A stretch of DNA of 52,371 nucleotides from JAATGA01 sp047605605 (GTDB lineage Bacteria; Pseudomonadota; Alphaproteobacteria; Rhodobacterales; Rhodobacteraceae). The translations under genes and the position numbers were made by a program. The stretch's first letter is position 1. Every line of letters starts with the position of its first letter. The stretch spans positions 1-52,371 of the forward strand of contig JASGFG010000018.1 of the NCBI GenBank assembly GCA_047605605.1, written 5' to 3'. This document shows, in pieces, positions 1 through 7,086 of this stretch. Below the pieces are notes generated by a model. The model had not been told where the DNA came from, did no database searches, and was given only the letters and a program-made list of their open reading frames with translations.

Positions 1-913
1 CCTCGGCCTCGACCGTCTTGCCGTCGGGCGTCATCAGCACCGAGGTCATCAGGCCCAGCGAACCGAAGCCCTGCGCCACGGTGTCGGACTGCACGTCGCC
101 ATCATAGTTCTTGCAGGCCCAGACATAGCCGCCCGACCATTTCAGCGCACTTGCCACCATGTCGTCGATCAGCCGGTGTTCATAGGTGATGCCAGCCTTC
201 TTGAAGGCATCGGCGAATTCTTCCTCGAACACCTGCTGGAACAGATCCTTGAACCGGCCGTCATAGGCCTTCAGGATGGTGTTCTTGGTCGACAGATAGA
301 CCGGCCAGCCCTTGACCAGACCATAGTTCAGCGAGGCGCGGGCAAAGTCGATGATCGACTGGTCAAGGTTGTACATGCCCATGACCACGCCCGATCCGGG
401 GGCGCTGAACACCTTCTTCTCGATCACCTGGCCGTCTTCGCCGACGAATTTCAGCGTCAGGTCGCCCTTGCCGGGGAAACGGAAATCGGTGGCGCGATAC
501 TGGTCGCCAAAGGCATGGCGGCCGACGACGATCGGCTTGGTCCAGCCGGGCACCAGACGCGGCACGTTCTTGCAGATGATCGGCTCGCGGAAGATCACGC
601 CGCCCAGGATGTTGCGGATGGTGCCGTTCGGCGATTTCCACATTTCCTTCAGGCCGAATTCCTCGACCCGGGCCTCGTCGGGGGTGATGGTCGCGCATTT
701 CACCGCGACGCCGACCTCTTTGGTCTTGTTGGCGGCGTCGATGGTGATCTGGTCGTTGGTGCGGTCACGCTCCTCGATCCCCAGATCGTAGTAGAGCAGG
801 TCGATGTCGAGATAGGGAAGTATCAGTTTCTTCTTGATGAAATCCCAGATGATCCGGGTCATCTCGTCGCCGTCCATTTCGACGACGGGGTTGGCTACCT
901 TGATCTTCGTCAC
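1..913 (-). CDS. icd: NADP-dependent isocitrate dehydrogenase (3' end outside window)
   Basis: This enzyme oxidatively decarboxylates isocitrate to 2-oxoglutarate in the cytosolic TCA cycle and makes NADPH. About 304 N-terminal residues are visible and the frame is open to base 1, so the C-terminus lies outside. The start is GTG at 913, which gives the typical N-terminus MTKIKVANPVVEMDGDEMTR followed by IIWDFIKKKL. A purine-rich AAAGGG lies upstream. Further family segments are the substrate-loop stretch KSPNGTIRNILGG, then VVGRHAFGDQYRATD, and YNLDQSIIDFARASLNYG. These match the dimeric, eukaryote-like IDH class common in alphaproteobacteria (established family knowledge). It is separated from the gene upstream by about 200 bases, so it probably has its own promoter. 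Confidence 0.95.
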   Translation of the reverse strand, partial: MTKIKVANPVVEMDGDEMTRIIWDFIKKKLILPYLDIDLLYYDLGIEERDRTNDQITIDAANKTKEVGVAVKCATITPDEARVEEFGLKEMWKSPNGTIRNILGGVIFREPIICKNVPRLVPGWTKPIVVGRHAFGDQYRATDFRFPGKGDLTLKFVGEDGQVIEKKVFSAPGSGVVMGMYNLDQSIIDFARASLNYGLVKGWPVYLSTKNTILKAYDGRFKDLFQQVFEEEFADAFKKAGITYEHRLIDDMVASALKWSGGYVWACKNYDGDVQSDTVAQGFGSLGLMTSVLMTPDGKTVEAE

Positions 914-1078
914 GGGTCTGCCCTTTCGGTTTGGGGATTCGCTGAACGCTGCATAGCGGAAACACGGCGACCGGGAAAGATGGTATGCAAAGGTATACTG
1001 AATCCCTCGTCACAGGCAGCCGGTCCATCCTGCCCCGCGGTGATCGGTGTCGCCTGCCGGAAGGGGCGGGCCGCGGCG

Positions 1079-1120
1079 ATCGGGCGCAGTCCGCGCCCGC
1101 GCCCGATTGCGGCCCGCAAT
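1079..1120 (-). terminator. Double stem-loop downstream of the HD-domain gene
   Basis: Two perfect inverted repeats follow directly on the stop codon of the HD-domain gene. One is ATTGCGG/CCGCAAT with a single-base loop (1106-1120). The other is ATCGGGCGC/GCGCCCGAT with an 11-base loop (1079-1107). There is no T-run, so this could be a factor-independent terminator of weak type or a 3' stabilising structure. The rest of the 914-1120 gap shows no gene; it should hold the icd promoter, which I cannot place. Confidence 0.4.
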
Positions 1121-1714
1121 CTAGCCGAAATAGGCGCGGGACCGTTCCCTGACCCAGTCCCACAGCCGCGGCGCACCGCGCGCGATCCTTGCGCCGACCC
1201 TGGATTCCAGCTGGTCGAAAGTCACGTTGTATTCCGTCCATGTGCCGCCGCCCGAGGCGATGTTCTGCATCACCGGCTGAGCCCGGTCCAGCGATTTGGC
1301 AAAGACGGCGTCGGGGGTCTGGGCCGCCTCGAATTCCTCCCACAGGGCGCGGAACTCGGCACCTTGCGCGCCGGGCAGAAGGCCGAAGATCCGCTCGGCC
1401 GCGCGGGTTTCGGCGGCCATGGTTTCGGCACTGCCATGGGCCTGGCCATTGGCCGAATGGATCGGCACGTCGCCGGTGTCGATCTCGACCAGATCGTGCA
1501 GGATCAACATGCGGATCACCCGGTCGATGTTGACGCCCTGCCCGGCCTGACCGGCCAGCACCATCGCGTAAAGCGCCAGATGCCAGCTGTGTTCGCCCGA
1601 GTTCTCGCGCCGCGACCCGTCGCACAGGGTCGAGGCGCGCAGCACGGATTTCAGCCGGTCCGCCTCGACCAGAAAGGCGAATTGCGCCGAAAGATCGTCT
1701 TCGGCTGCGGTCAA
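1121..1714 (-). CDS. HD-domain protein, YfbR/5'-deoxynucleotidase-like
   Basis: A 197-residue soluble protein with the metal-binding HD phosphohydrolase pattern: an N-terminal EHSWHLALYA helix, then LILHDLVEIDTGD (the HD doublet), then a later aspartate (KSLDRAQP). This is the architecture of HD_3/YfbR-type proteins, which remove phosphate from deoxynucleoside monophosphates; the exact substrate here is not shown by sequence. The best start is TTG at 1714, whose TTGA overlaps the stop of the preceding 87-residue gene, the non-ATG equivalent of the common ATGA coupling. It is the last gene of a three-gene minus-strand run (hydrolase, small protein, HD protein) and is followed by paired stem-loops. 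Confidence 0.8.
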   Translation of the reverse strand: MTAAEDDLSAQFAFLVEADRLKSVLRASTLCDGSRRENSGEHSWHLALYAMVLAGQAGQGVNIDRVIRMLILHDLVEIDTGDVPIHSANGQAHGSAETMAAETRAAERIFGLLPGAQGAEFRALWEEFEAAQTPDAVFAKSLDRAQPVMQNIASGGGTWTEYNVTFDQLESRVGARIARGAPRLWDWVRERSRAYFG

Positions 1715-1974
1715 TGCCCGCCGTCCGACCCGAGGGGGGCCTTTGGCATCTCGCCCCCCGTGCGCTTTGCTTTCAGCGCGCGCTCCAGAAAGGCCCGGCC
1801 GCGCTTTTCCGCCAGCCGCACCCGCACGGCCGTCATGAAGGCGTCCTGCATGGTGGGCGAGGCGTCGGCCAGAACCTTGGCGACCTTGTCGTAAAACCGG
1901 TCGTCGCCCAGTTCGTCCAGCGCGGCCAGCACGTCGCGGGCCAGACCATCGCCCAGATCGTCGACCACGCCCAT
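1711..1974 (-). CDS. Hypothetical protein, 87 residues
   Basis: A small acidic-then-basic, helix-rich protein starting MGVVDDLGDGLARDVL and ending KAPLGSDGGH. I do not recognise a named domain. The gene is supported by tight packing: its ATG shares one base with the stop of the alpha/beta hydrolase (TGATG at 1972-1976) and its own stop overlaps the TTG start of the HD-domain gene. No signal peptide or membrane segment is seen. The central segment FMTAVRVRLAEKRGRAFLERALKAKR is strongly basic and probably helical, which might mean nucleic acid or protein binding, but that is only inference. Confidence 0.7.
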   Translation of the reverse strand: MGVVDDLGDGLARDVLAALDELGDDRFYDKVAKVLADASPTMQDAFMTAVRVRLAEKRGRAFLERALKAKRTGGEMPKAPLGSDGGH

Positions 1975-2633
1975 CAGCGCGTGCCTTCGGTCAGGCGGCG
2001 CTTCACATATTCCGTCACATTGTCCATCAGCGGCTTCATATGCGCCTCCTCGTCCTTGAAGAAGTGGTCCGCGCCGTCGATCTGCCGGTGGGTGATGGTG
2101 ATGCCCTTCTGCTCGTGCAGCTTTTTCACCAGCAGGTCGGTGTCCTTTGGCGGCGCCACCTTGTCGGCGGTGCCGTTGATGATCAGACCCGAGGAGGGGC
2201 AGGGCGCAAGGAACGAAAAGTCGTAAAGGTTCGCCGGCGGCGCGACCGAGACGAAGCCGGTGATTTCCGGCCGGCGCATCAGAAGCTGCATCCCGATCCA
2301 GGCGCCGAAGCTGAACCCCGCGACCCAGCAATGCTTGGCATTCTGGTTCATGGATTGCAGATAATCCAGCGCCGAGGCCGCATCCGACAACTCGCCGATG
2401 CCCTGGTCGTATTCGCCCTGGCTGCGCCCCACGCCGCGGAAATTGAACCGCAGCACCGTGAAGCCGAGGTTGTAGAAGGCATAGTGCAGGTTATAAGTAA
2501 CCTTGTTGTTCATCGTTCCGCCATAGGCGGGATGCGGGTGCAGGACGATGGCGATCGGGGCGTCGCGGTCCTTTTGCGGGTGGTAACGGCCTTCGAGACG
2601 CCCCTCGGGGCCAGCAAAGATCACTTCGGGCAT
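1974..2633 (-). CDS. Alpha/beta hydrolase (COG2945-like)
   Basis: A 219-residue cytosolic alpha/beta-hydrolase. The nucleophile elbow GFSFGA places the catalytic serine at 108. A plausible triad is completed by Asp157 (NGTADKVAP) and His190 (DGADHFF). The oxyanion region HPHPAYGGTMNN near the N-terminus and RFNFRGVGRSQG are typical of the small COG2945 family, whose substrates are mostly unknown. It is the first gene of the three-gene minus-strand run and is divergent from iscR, with 159 bases between the two starts. The iron-control palindrome at 2690-2706 lies in that shared gap, so co-regulation with the suf operon is possible but unproven. Confidence 0.88.
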   Translation of the reverse strand: MPEVIFAGPEGRLEGRYHPQKDRDAPIAIVLHPHPAYGGTMNNKVTYNLHYAFYNLGFTVLRFNFRGVGRSQGEYDQGIGELSDAASALDYLQSMNQNAKHCWVAGFSFGAWIGMQLLMRRPEITGFVSVAPPANLYDFSFLAPCPSSGLIINGTADKVAPPKDTDLLVKKLHEQKGITITHRQIDGADHFFKDEEAHMKPLMDNVTEYVKRRLTEGTR

Positions 2634-2668
2634 GGAGTCAGCTGCCTGCTTTCCTTGGAGCGAGATTG

Positions 2669-2697
2669 TTGACAGTTTCGCTCTGATAACTTAGAAA
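2669..2697 (+). promoter_or_regulatory. Putative sigma-70 promoter of the iscR-suf operon
   Basis: A perfect -35 hexamer TTGACA (2669-2674) is followed after 17 bases by TAGAAA (2692-2697) as a -10 candidate. This predicts a start site near 2704 and a leader of roughly 90 bases. The -10 is embedded in the iron-control palindrome, so a protein bound there would block RNA polymerase. The assignment is by pattern only. Confidence 0.55.
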
Positions 2698-2706
2698 CAT
2701 TCTAAA
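2690..2706. promoter_or_regulatory. Irr-type iron control element (ICE) over the suf promoter
   Basis: The sequence CTTAGAAACATTCTAAA contains a perfect 6-bp inverted repeat TTAGAA/TTCTAA with a 3-base spacer. It matches the published Irr box TTTAGAANNNTTCTAAA at 13 of 14 defined positions. Irr is the haem-responsive Fur-family regulator of alphaproteobacteria that represses iron-using pathways when iron and haem are scarce. The box overlaps the -10 hexamer, which is the geometry expected for repression. It lies in the gap shared with the divergent hydrolase gene. Confidence 0.75.
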
Positions 2707-2752
2707 GGGCGGTGCCGCCCTGTCCGGGCCTGAGTTAAGGGGCGATGCCCGG
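2706..2752 (+). promoter_or_regulatory. Two stem-loops in the predicted iscR leader
   Basis: AGGGCGG/CCGCCCT forms a perfect 7-bp hairpin with a 2-base loop at 2706-2721, immediately behind the predicted transcription start. CCGGGC (2724-2729) and GCCCGG (2747-2752) can form a second stem. They may protect the 5' end or be part of an operator. No known riboswitch pattern is visible. Confidence 0.35.
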
Positions 2753-2792
2753 CACGTCAATGGATTTGGACATTTTGCGAAGGTAGGGGCGC

Positions 2793-3254
2793 ATGAAACT
2801 GTCGACCAAAGGGCGTTACGCGATGGTGGCGCTGGCCGATCTGGCACTGGTCCGGGCGGACGAGATGGTGTCGCTGGCCGAGATCGCCAAGCGGCAGGAC
2901 ATCTCGCTGCCCTATCTGGAGCAGCTGTTCGTCAAGCTGCGCCGGGCGGGGCTGGTCGAGGCGGTGCGCGGCCCCGGCGGGGGCTATCGTCTGGCACGCA
3001 GCCCCGATGCGATCCGCATCTCCGAGGTGATGGAGGCGGTGGAGGAAACGGTGGACGCCATGCACACCGGGGCAGGCGCCTCGGGCGGGGTGTCGGGCAG
3101 CCGCGCGCAGTCGCTGACCAACCGGCTGTGGGAAGGGTTGTCGGCGCATGTCTATGTGTTCCTGCACCAGACGCGGCTTTCGGATGTGATCAGGAACGAG
3201 ATGCGGCCCTGTCCGGCGGTGCCCGCCCTGTTCCGGGTGGTGGACGAGGTATGA
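2793..3254 (+). CDS. iscR: Rrf2-family Fe-S regulator IscR, single-cysteine type
   Basis: A 153-residue Rrf2-family winged-helix repressor that senses Fe-S cluster supply and controls the downstream suf genes. The N-terminal MKLSTKGRYAMVALADLA, the recognition region LPYLEQLFVKLRRAGLV and the wing RGPGGGYRLAR are classical. The three clustered cysteines that bind [2Fe-2S] in E. coli IscR (near 92, 98 and 104) are absent; that segment reads MHTGAGASGGVSGSRAQSL. The only cysteine is Cys140 in RPCPAV. This matches the atypical IscR described for Rhodobacter sphaeroides, which still binds a cluster. It is the first gene of the suf operon and lies behind the ICE-covered promoter. Confidence 0.93.
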   Translation: MKLSTKGRYAMVALADLALVRADEMVSLAEIAKRQDISLPYLEQLFVKLRRAGLVEAVRGPGGGYRLARSPDAIRISEVMEAVEETVDAMHTGAGASGGVSGSRAQSLTNRLWEGLSAHVYVFLHQTRLSDVIRNEMRPCPAVPALFRVVDEV

Positions 3255-3282
3255 CCGGCCTGCGCCTATCGGATCGGGCGCA

Positions 3283-3357
3283 GGGGGGCTGTCTGCCCCC
3301 CTCTTGGCCTGGCGGCCAATTCATCCCCCGAGGATATTTTCATCCAGAAAGAGGGGG
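3283..3357 (+). repeat. Dispersed intergenic repeat, copy A
   Basis: A perfect hairpin GGGGGGC/GCCCCCC with a 5-base TGTCT loop (3283-3301) is followed by TCTTGGC, a CGGCCAATTCA block, the core CCCCCGAGGATATTTT (3325-3340) and a purine-rich tail CCAGAAAGAGGGGG. The tail supplies the ribosome binding site of the desulfurase gene six bases downstream. The same module recurs at seven other places in the window. Confidence 0.8.
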
Positions 3358-3363
3358 CAGAAG

Positions 3364-4407
3364 GTGAAGCGCCTTTACCTCGACTGGAACGCGACGACGC
3401 CGCTGCGGGCAGAGGCGCGGGCGGCGATGGTTGCGGCCATGGATGTGGCCGGTAATCCCTCGTCGGTCCATGCCGAGGGGCGCGCGGCCAAGGGGCTGGT
3501 GGAGCGCGCGCGGGCGCAGGTGGCGGCGGCCCTGGGGGCCGAGGGGGCGGATGTGGTATTCACCTCTGGCGCCACCGAGGCGGCGGCTCTGGCCTGTGCC
3601 GGGCGGGGGCTGCTCTGCGCGGCGGTGGAGCATGAGGCGGTGGCGGCCTGGTGCGATGTGTCGCTGCCGGTGGACGGGCAGGGCCGGGTGACGGTGGCCG
3701 ATCCGGCGCACGCGGCGCTGCAACTGGCCAATTCCGAGACGGGCGTGGTGCAGGATCTGCCCGAGGGACTGGCGGTGTCGGACCTGACGCAGGGGTTCGG
3801 GAAGATCGCCTTCGCCTTCAACTGGCTGGGTTGCGACATGGGGCTGGTGTCGGCGCACAAGCTGGGCGGGCCGAAGGGGATCGGGGCGCTGGTCTTGCGC
3901 CGGGGGCTGGATGTGGCGCCGCAGTTGCTGGGCGGCGGGCAGGAGATGGGGCGCCGCGCAGGGACCGAGAACCTGATCGGCATCGCCGGTTTCGGCGCCG
4001 CGGCCGAGGCTGCGGCGCGGGATCTGGCGGATGGCATCTGGGACGGCGTGGCGGAAATTAGAGATATTCTAGAATCAGCATTGATGGCCCATGGCTTTCC
4101 CACTATTTCGGTGGGCAAGGGGGCGCGGCGGCTGCCGAACACGCTGAACCTGATTGCCCCCGGCTGGCGGGGCGAGACGCAGGTGATGGCGATGGACCTT
4201 GCCGGATTTGCGGTTTCCGCAGGCTCGGCCTGTTCCAGCGGCAAGGTGCGGGCCTCGAAGGTGCTGACGGCCATGGGTTTCGGCGAGGATGAGGCGGGTC
4301 AGGCGATCCGCATCTCGCTGGGGCCGGATGTGACAAAGGATGACGTGCTGCGGTTCGCCGATGCCTGGGCCGCGCAATACCGGCGGATCCGCGCGCGGGT
4401 CGCCTGA
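3364..4407 (+). CDS. Cysteine desulfurase, NifS/IscS-like (group I)
   Basis: A 347-residue PLP enzyme that takes sulfur from cysteine as a persulfide for Fe-S assembly. The start is GTG at 3364, giving MKRLYLDWNATTPLR. A GAGGGGG ribosome binding site, supplied by the tail of repeat A, sits six bases upstream. Hallmarks are TSGATEAAALA, ANSETGV, the PLP lysine in SAHKLGGPKG (Lys166) and the persulfide cysteine in SAGSACSSGK (Cys290). The short SACSSGK loop region is the group I type, unlike SufS at the operon's end, so the operon carries two distinct desulfurases. It is somewhat shorter than E. coli IscS (404 residues). An AT-rich patch with rare codons lies at 4054-4110. Confidence 0.9.
   Translation: MKRLYLDWNATTPLRAEARAAMVAAMDVAGNPSSVHAEGRAAKGLVERARAQVAAALGAEGADVVFTSGATEAAALACAGRGLLCAAVEHEAVAAWCDVSLPVDGQGRVTVADPAHAALQLANSETGVVQDLPEGLAVSDLTQGFGKIAFAFNWLGCDMGLVSAHKLGGPKGIGALVLRRGLDVAPQLLGGGQEMGRRAGTENLIGIAGFGAAAEAAARDLADGIWDGVAEIRDILESALMAHGFPTISVGKGARRLPNTLNLIAPGWRGETQVMAMDLAGFAVSAGSACSSGKVRASKVLTAMGFGEDEAGQAIRISLGPDVTKDDVLRFADAWAAQYRRIRARVA
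4057..4073. promoter_or_regulatory. Degenerate ICE-like palindrome inside the desulfurase gene
   Basis: ATTAGAGATATTCTAGA agrees with TTTAGAANNNTTCTAAA at 11 of 14 defined positions. It lies in an AT-rich patch of an otherwise very GC-rich gene and forces codons that are rare here (ATT, AGA, CTA, TCA). Just downstream TTGATG (4081-4086) and TATTTC (4104-4109) are spaced by 17 bases and could be an internal promoter for sufB onward. This is inference from pattern. Confidence 0.35.
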
Positions 4408-4417
4408 GGAGATGGTG

Positions 4418-5950
4418 ATGAACGACATGACCCCCGAAGACCTGCCCGAGCTGGAAGTCCGCGATGGCGTGGACCGCGAGACGATCGAGACCGTCAACGC
4501 GATGGCCGGAAAATACAAGTACGGCTGGGAAACCGACATCGAGATGGAATACGCGCCCAAGGGCCTGAACGAGGACATCGTTCGCCTGATCAGCGCCAAG
4601 AACGGCGAACCGGAGTGGATGCTGGACTGGCGTCTGGCCGCATATCGCCGCTGGGTCCAGATGGAGGAACCCCGCTGGGCGATGCTGAACTATCCCGAGA
4701 TCGACTATCAGGACCAGTTCTACTACGCCAAACCCAAGAGCATGGATGTGAAGCCCAAGTCGCTGGACGAGGTGGACCCCAAGCTGCTTGCCACCTATGA
4801 GAAACTGGGGATTCCGCTGAAGGAACAGATGGTTCTGGCGGGAATCGAAGGCGCCGAACTGCCGGGAGAGCGCAAGGTGGCGGTCGATGCGGTGTTCGAT
4901 TCCGTCTCGGTCGGGACCACCTTCAAGGAAGAGCTGAAGAAGGCGGGCGTGATCTTCTGCCCGATTTCCGAGGCGATCCGCGACTACCCGGATCTGGTGA
5001 AGAAATACCTCGGCTCGGTCGTGCCGCAGTCGGACAACTTTTTCGCCACGCTGAACAGCGCGGTGTTCTCGGACGGGTCCTTCGTCTACATCCCCGAAGG
5101 TGTGCGCTGTCCGATGGAACTGTCGACCTATTTCCGCATCAACGCCGAGAACACCGGGCAATTTGAGCGGACCCTGATCATCGCCGACAAGGGGTCTTAC
5201 GTCAGCTACCTTGAGGGCTGCACCGCGCCGAAACGCGACACCCACCAATTGCACGCGGCGGTGGTGGAACTGGTGATCCTGGAGGATGCCGAGGTCAAAT
5301 ATTCGACCGTCCAGAACTGGTTCCCCGGCGACGAGGAAGGCCGCGGCGGCATCTACAACTTCGTCACCAAGCGGGCAGACTGCCGGGGCGACCGGGCCAA
5401 GGTGATGTGGACACAGGTGGAAACCGGATCGGCGATCACCTGGAAATATCCGTCCTGCATCCTGCGCGGCAATGAAAGCCAGGGCGAGTTCTATTCCATC
5501 GCCATTGCCAACAACTATCAGCAGGCGGACACGGGCACCAAGATGATCCATCTTGGCAAGAACACCCGGTCCCGCATTGTTTCCAAAGGGATTTCTGCGG
5601 GCAAGGCGCAGAACACCTATCGCGGTCTGGTGTCGATGCACCCCAAGGCCACGAACAGCCGCAACTATACCCAGTGCGACAGCCTGCTGATCGGTGACAA
5701 ATGCGGGGCGCATACCGTGCCCTACATCGAGGTGCGCAACAACTCGTCCCGCGTGGAACATGAGGCCACGACATCCAAGGTCGACGACGACCAGCTGTTC
5801 TATTGCCGGTCGCGCGGCATGGATGAGGAGGAGGCGGTCGCCCTGGTGGTGAACGGCTTCTGCAAGGAAGTGCTGCAAGCCCTGCCGATGGAATTCGCCA
5901 TGGAGGCGCAGAGCCTGGTGGCGATCAGCCTGGAGGGGTCGGTCGGGTGA
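4418..5950 (+). CDS. sufB: Fe-S cluster assembly protein SufB
   Basis: SufB is the scaffold subunit of the cytosolic SufBC2D complex, on which clusters are built from sulfur delivered by the desulfurase. The 510-residue product has the usual length. The start ATG 4418 is six bases behind GAGGAG and gives MNDMTPEDLPELEVRDGVDR; ATG 4412 is too close to the site. Family segments include AGKYKYGWETDIEMEYAPKG, GVIFCPISEAIRDYPDLVKK, VYIPEGVRCPMELSTYFRIN, YLEGCTAPKRDTHQLHAAVV and the C-terminal RSRGMDEEEAVALVVNGFC. It follows the desulfurase by ten bases and precedes the YbjQ-family gene. Confidence 0.97.
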   Translation: MNDMTPEDLPELEVRDGVDRETIETVNAMAGKYKYGWETDIEMEYAPKGLNEDIVRLISAKNGEPEWMLDWRLAAYRRWVQMEEPRWAMLNYPEIDYQDQFYYAKPKSMDVKPKSLDEVDPKLLATYEKLGIPLKEQMVLAGIEGAELPGERKVAVDAVFDSVSVGTTFKEELKKAGVIFCPISEAIRDYPDLVKKYLGSVVPQSDNFFATLNSAVFSDGSFVYIPEGVRCPMELSTYFRINAENTGQFERTLIIADKGSYVSYLEGCTAPKRDTHQLHAAVVELVILEDAEVKYSTVQNWFPGDEEGRGGIYNFVTKRADCRGDRAKVMWTQVETGSAITWKYPSCILRGNESQGEFYSIAIANNYQQADTGTKMIHLGKNTRSRIVSKGISAGKAQNTYRGLVSMHPKATNSRNYTQCDSLLIGDKCGAHTVPYIEVRNNSSRVEHEATTSKVDDDQLFYCRSRGMDEEEAVALVVNGFCKEVLQALPMEFAMEAQSLVAISLEGSVG

Positions 5951-5963
5951 CCGGCAAAACCGC

Positions 5964-6275
5964 ATGATCCTGACCACGACCCCCACCGTCGAAGGCCGCC
6001 CGGCCACCGCCTATCTTGGCATCGTCACGGGTGAGGCGATCTTGGGCGCCAACATCTTTCGCGATCTGTTCGCTTCCGTCCGCGACATCGTGGGTGGCCG
6101 GTCGGCCGCCTATGAACAGGAGCTGGGCAAGGCCCGCAAGACGGCGCTGGACGAGATGGAACAGGCGGCGCGCGCACTGGGGGCCGATGCGGTGGTCGGC
6201 GTCGATCTGGATTACGAAGTCATCAACAACATGCTGATGGTCACGGCGAGCGGCACCGCGGTGCGGCTGGGATAA
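5964..6275 (+). CDS. YbjQ / UPF0145 family protein
   Basis: A 103-residue protein that starts MILTTTPTVEGRPATAYLGI and ends MLMVTASGTAVRLG. It has the YbjQ (DUF74) fold pattern: the early VTGEAILGANIFRDLFASVRDIVGGRS and the conserved ALGADAVVGVDLDYE. Members form small pentamer-like beta/alpha rings and have no settled biochemical role. It sits 13 bases after sufB and 55 bases before sufC, inside the operon, so a link to Fe-S or metal metabolism is suggested by context only. No signal peptide or cysteine is present, which argues against direct cluster binding. Confidence 0.88.
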   Translation: MILTTTPTVEGRPATAYLGIVTGEAILGANIFRDLFASVRDIVGGRSAAYEQELGKARKTALDEMEQAARALGADAVVGVDLDYEVINNMLMVTASGTAVRLG

Positions 6276-6330
6276 GAGTTTCGCGCGGGCTGAAAAAGCC
6301 ACGCGCCACGATATGCGAAGGAACGAAAAT

Positions 6331-7086
6331 ATGCTGGAAATCAACAACCTGCATGTGAAACTTGAGGAAGAGGATAAAGTCATCCTCCGCGGCGTCGACC
6401 TGACCGTGAAGGCGGGCGAGGTTCATGCGATCATGGGGCCGAACGGGTCGGGCAAGTCCACCCTGTCCTATGTTCTGGCCGGCCGCGACGGCTATGAGGT
6501 GACGGAGGGCTCCGCCACGCTGGACGGTCAGGAACTGCTGGAGATGGAGCCGGAGGAACGCGCCGCGGCGGGCCTGTTCCTGGCCTTCCAGTATCCGGTC
6601 GAAATCCCCGGCGTTGGCAACATGACCTTTCTGCGCACCGCGGTGAACGCGCAGCGCAAGGCACGCGGCGAGGAGGAACTGTCGGCGGGCGATTTCCTGA
6701 AAGTCGTGCGCGAAAAAGCGAAAAAGCTGAAGATCGACGCCGAGATGCTGAAGCGCCCCGTGAACGTCGGCTTTTCGGGCGGTGAGAAAAAGCGCAACGA
6801 AATCCTTCAGATGGCCATGCTGGAGCCGAAGATGTGCATCCTGGACGAGACCGATTCCGGCCTCGACGTGGATGCGATGAAGCTGGTCGCCGATGGCGTG
6901 AACGCGCTGCGCGACGCGGGGCGGGCGTTTCTGGTCATCACCCACTATCAGCGGCTGCTGGACCATATCAAACCCGATGTGGTGCATATCATGGCGGCGG
7001 GCCGGATCATCAAGACCGGCGGGCCGGAACTGGCGCTGGAGGTGGAAAACAACGGCTATGCCGACCTGCTGGAAGGGGCGAAGTGA
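6331..7086 (+). CDS. sufC: Fe-S cluster assembly ATPase SufC
   Basis: The ABC-type ATPase of the SufBC2D complex, which drives conformational change on the SufB-SufD core; it is soluble, not a transporter. It has 251 residues from ATG 6331 (MLEINNLHVKLEEEDK), with AAGGA nine bases upstream. Walker A is GPNGSGKS at residues 36-43. The signature region is NVGFSGGEKKRNEILQMA and Walker B runs CILDETDSGLDVDA; these are the SufC-specific variants. Its stop shares one base with the sufD start (TGATG), indicating coupled translation. Confidence 0.97.
   Translation: MLEINNLHVKLEEEDKVILRGVDLTVKAGEVHAIMGPNGSGKSTLSYVLAGRDGYEVTEGSATLDGQELLEMEPEERAAAGLFLAFQYPVEIPGVGNMTFLRTAVNAQRKARGEEELSAGDFLKVVREKAKKLKIDAEMLKRPVNVGFSGGEKKRNEILQMAMLEPKMCILDETDSGLDVDAMKLVADGVNALRDAGRAFLVITHYQRLLDHIKPDVVHIMAAGRIIKTGGPELALEVENNGYADLLEGAK

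Noticed and set aside
914..1010. The repeated GTATACC/GCATACC motif as the icd promoter
   Set aside because: The direct repeat is real, but no -35/-10 pair with proper spacing could be fixed, so I do not call it.
176..1894. A 572-codon open frame on the plus strand
   Set aside because: It is antisense to icd and the HD-domain gene, whose products are clearly recognisable. Long antisense frames are expected at this GC content.
3304..3363. Upstream extension of the cysteine desulfurase starting at 3304
   Set aside because: The extra residues only translate repeat A. The family N-terminus begins at GTG 3364, which has a good ribosome binding site.
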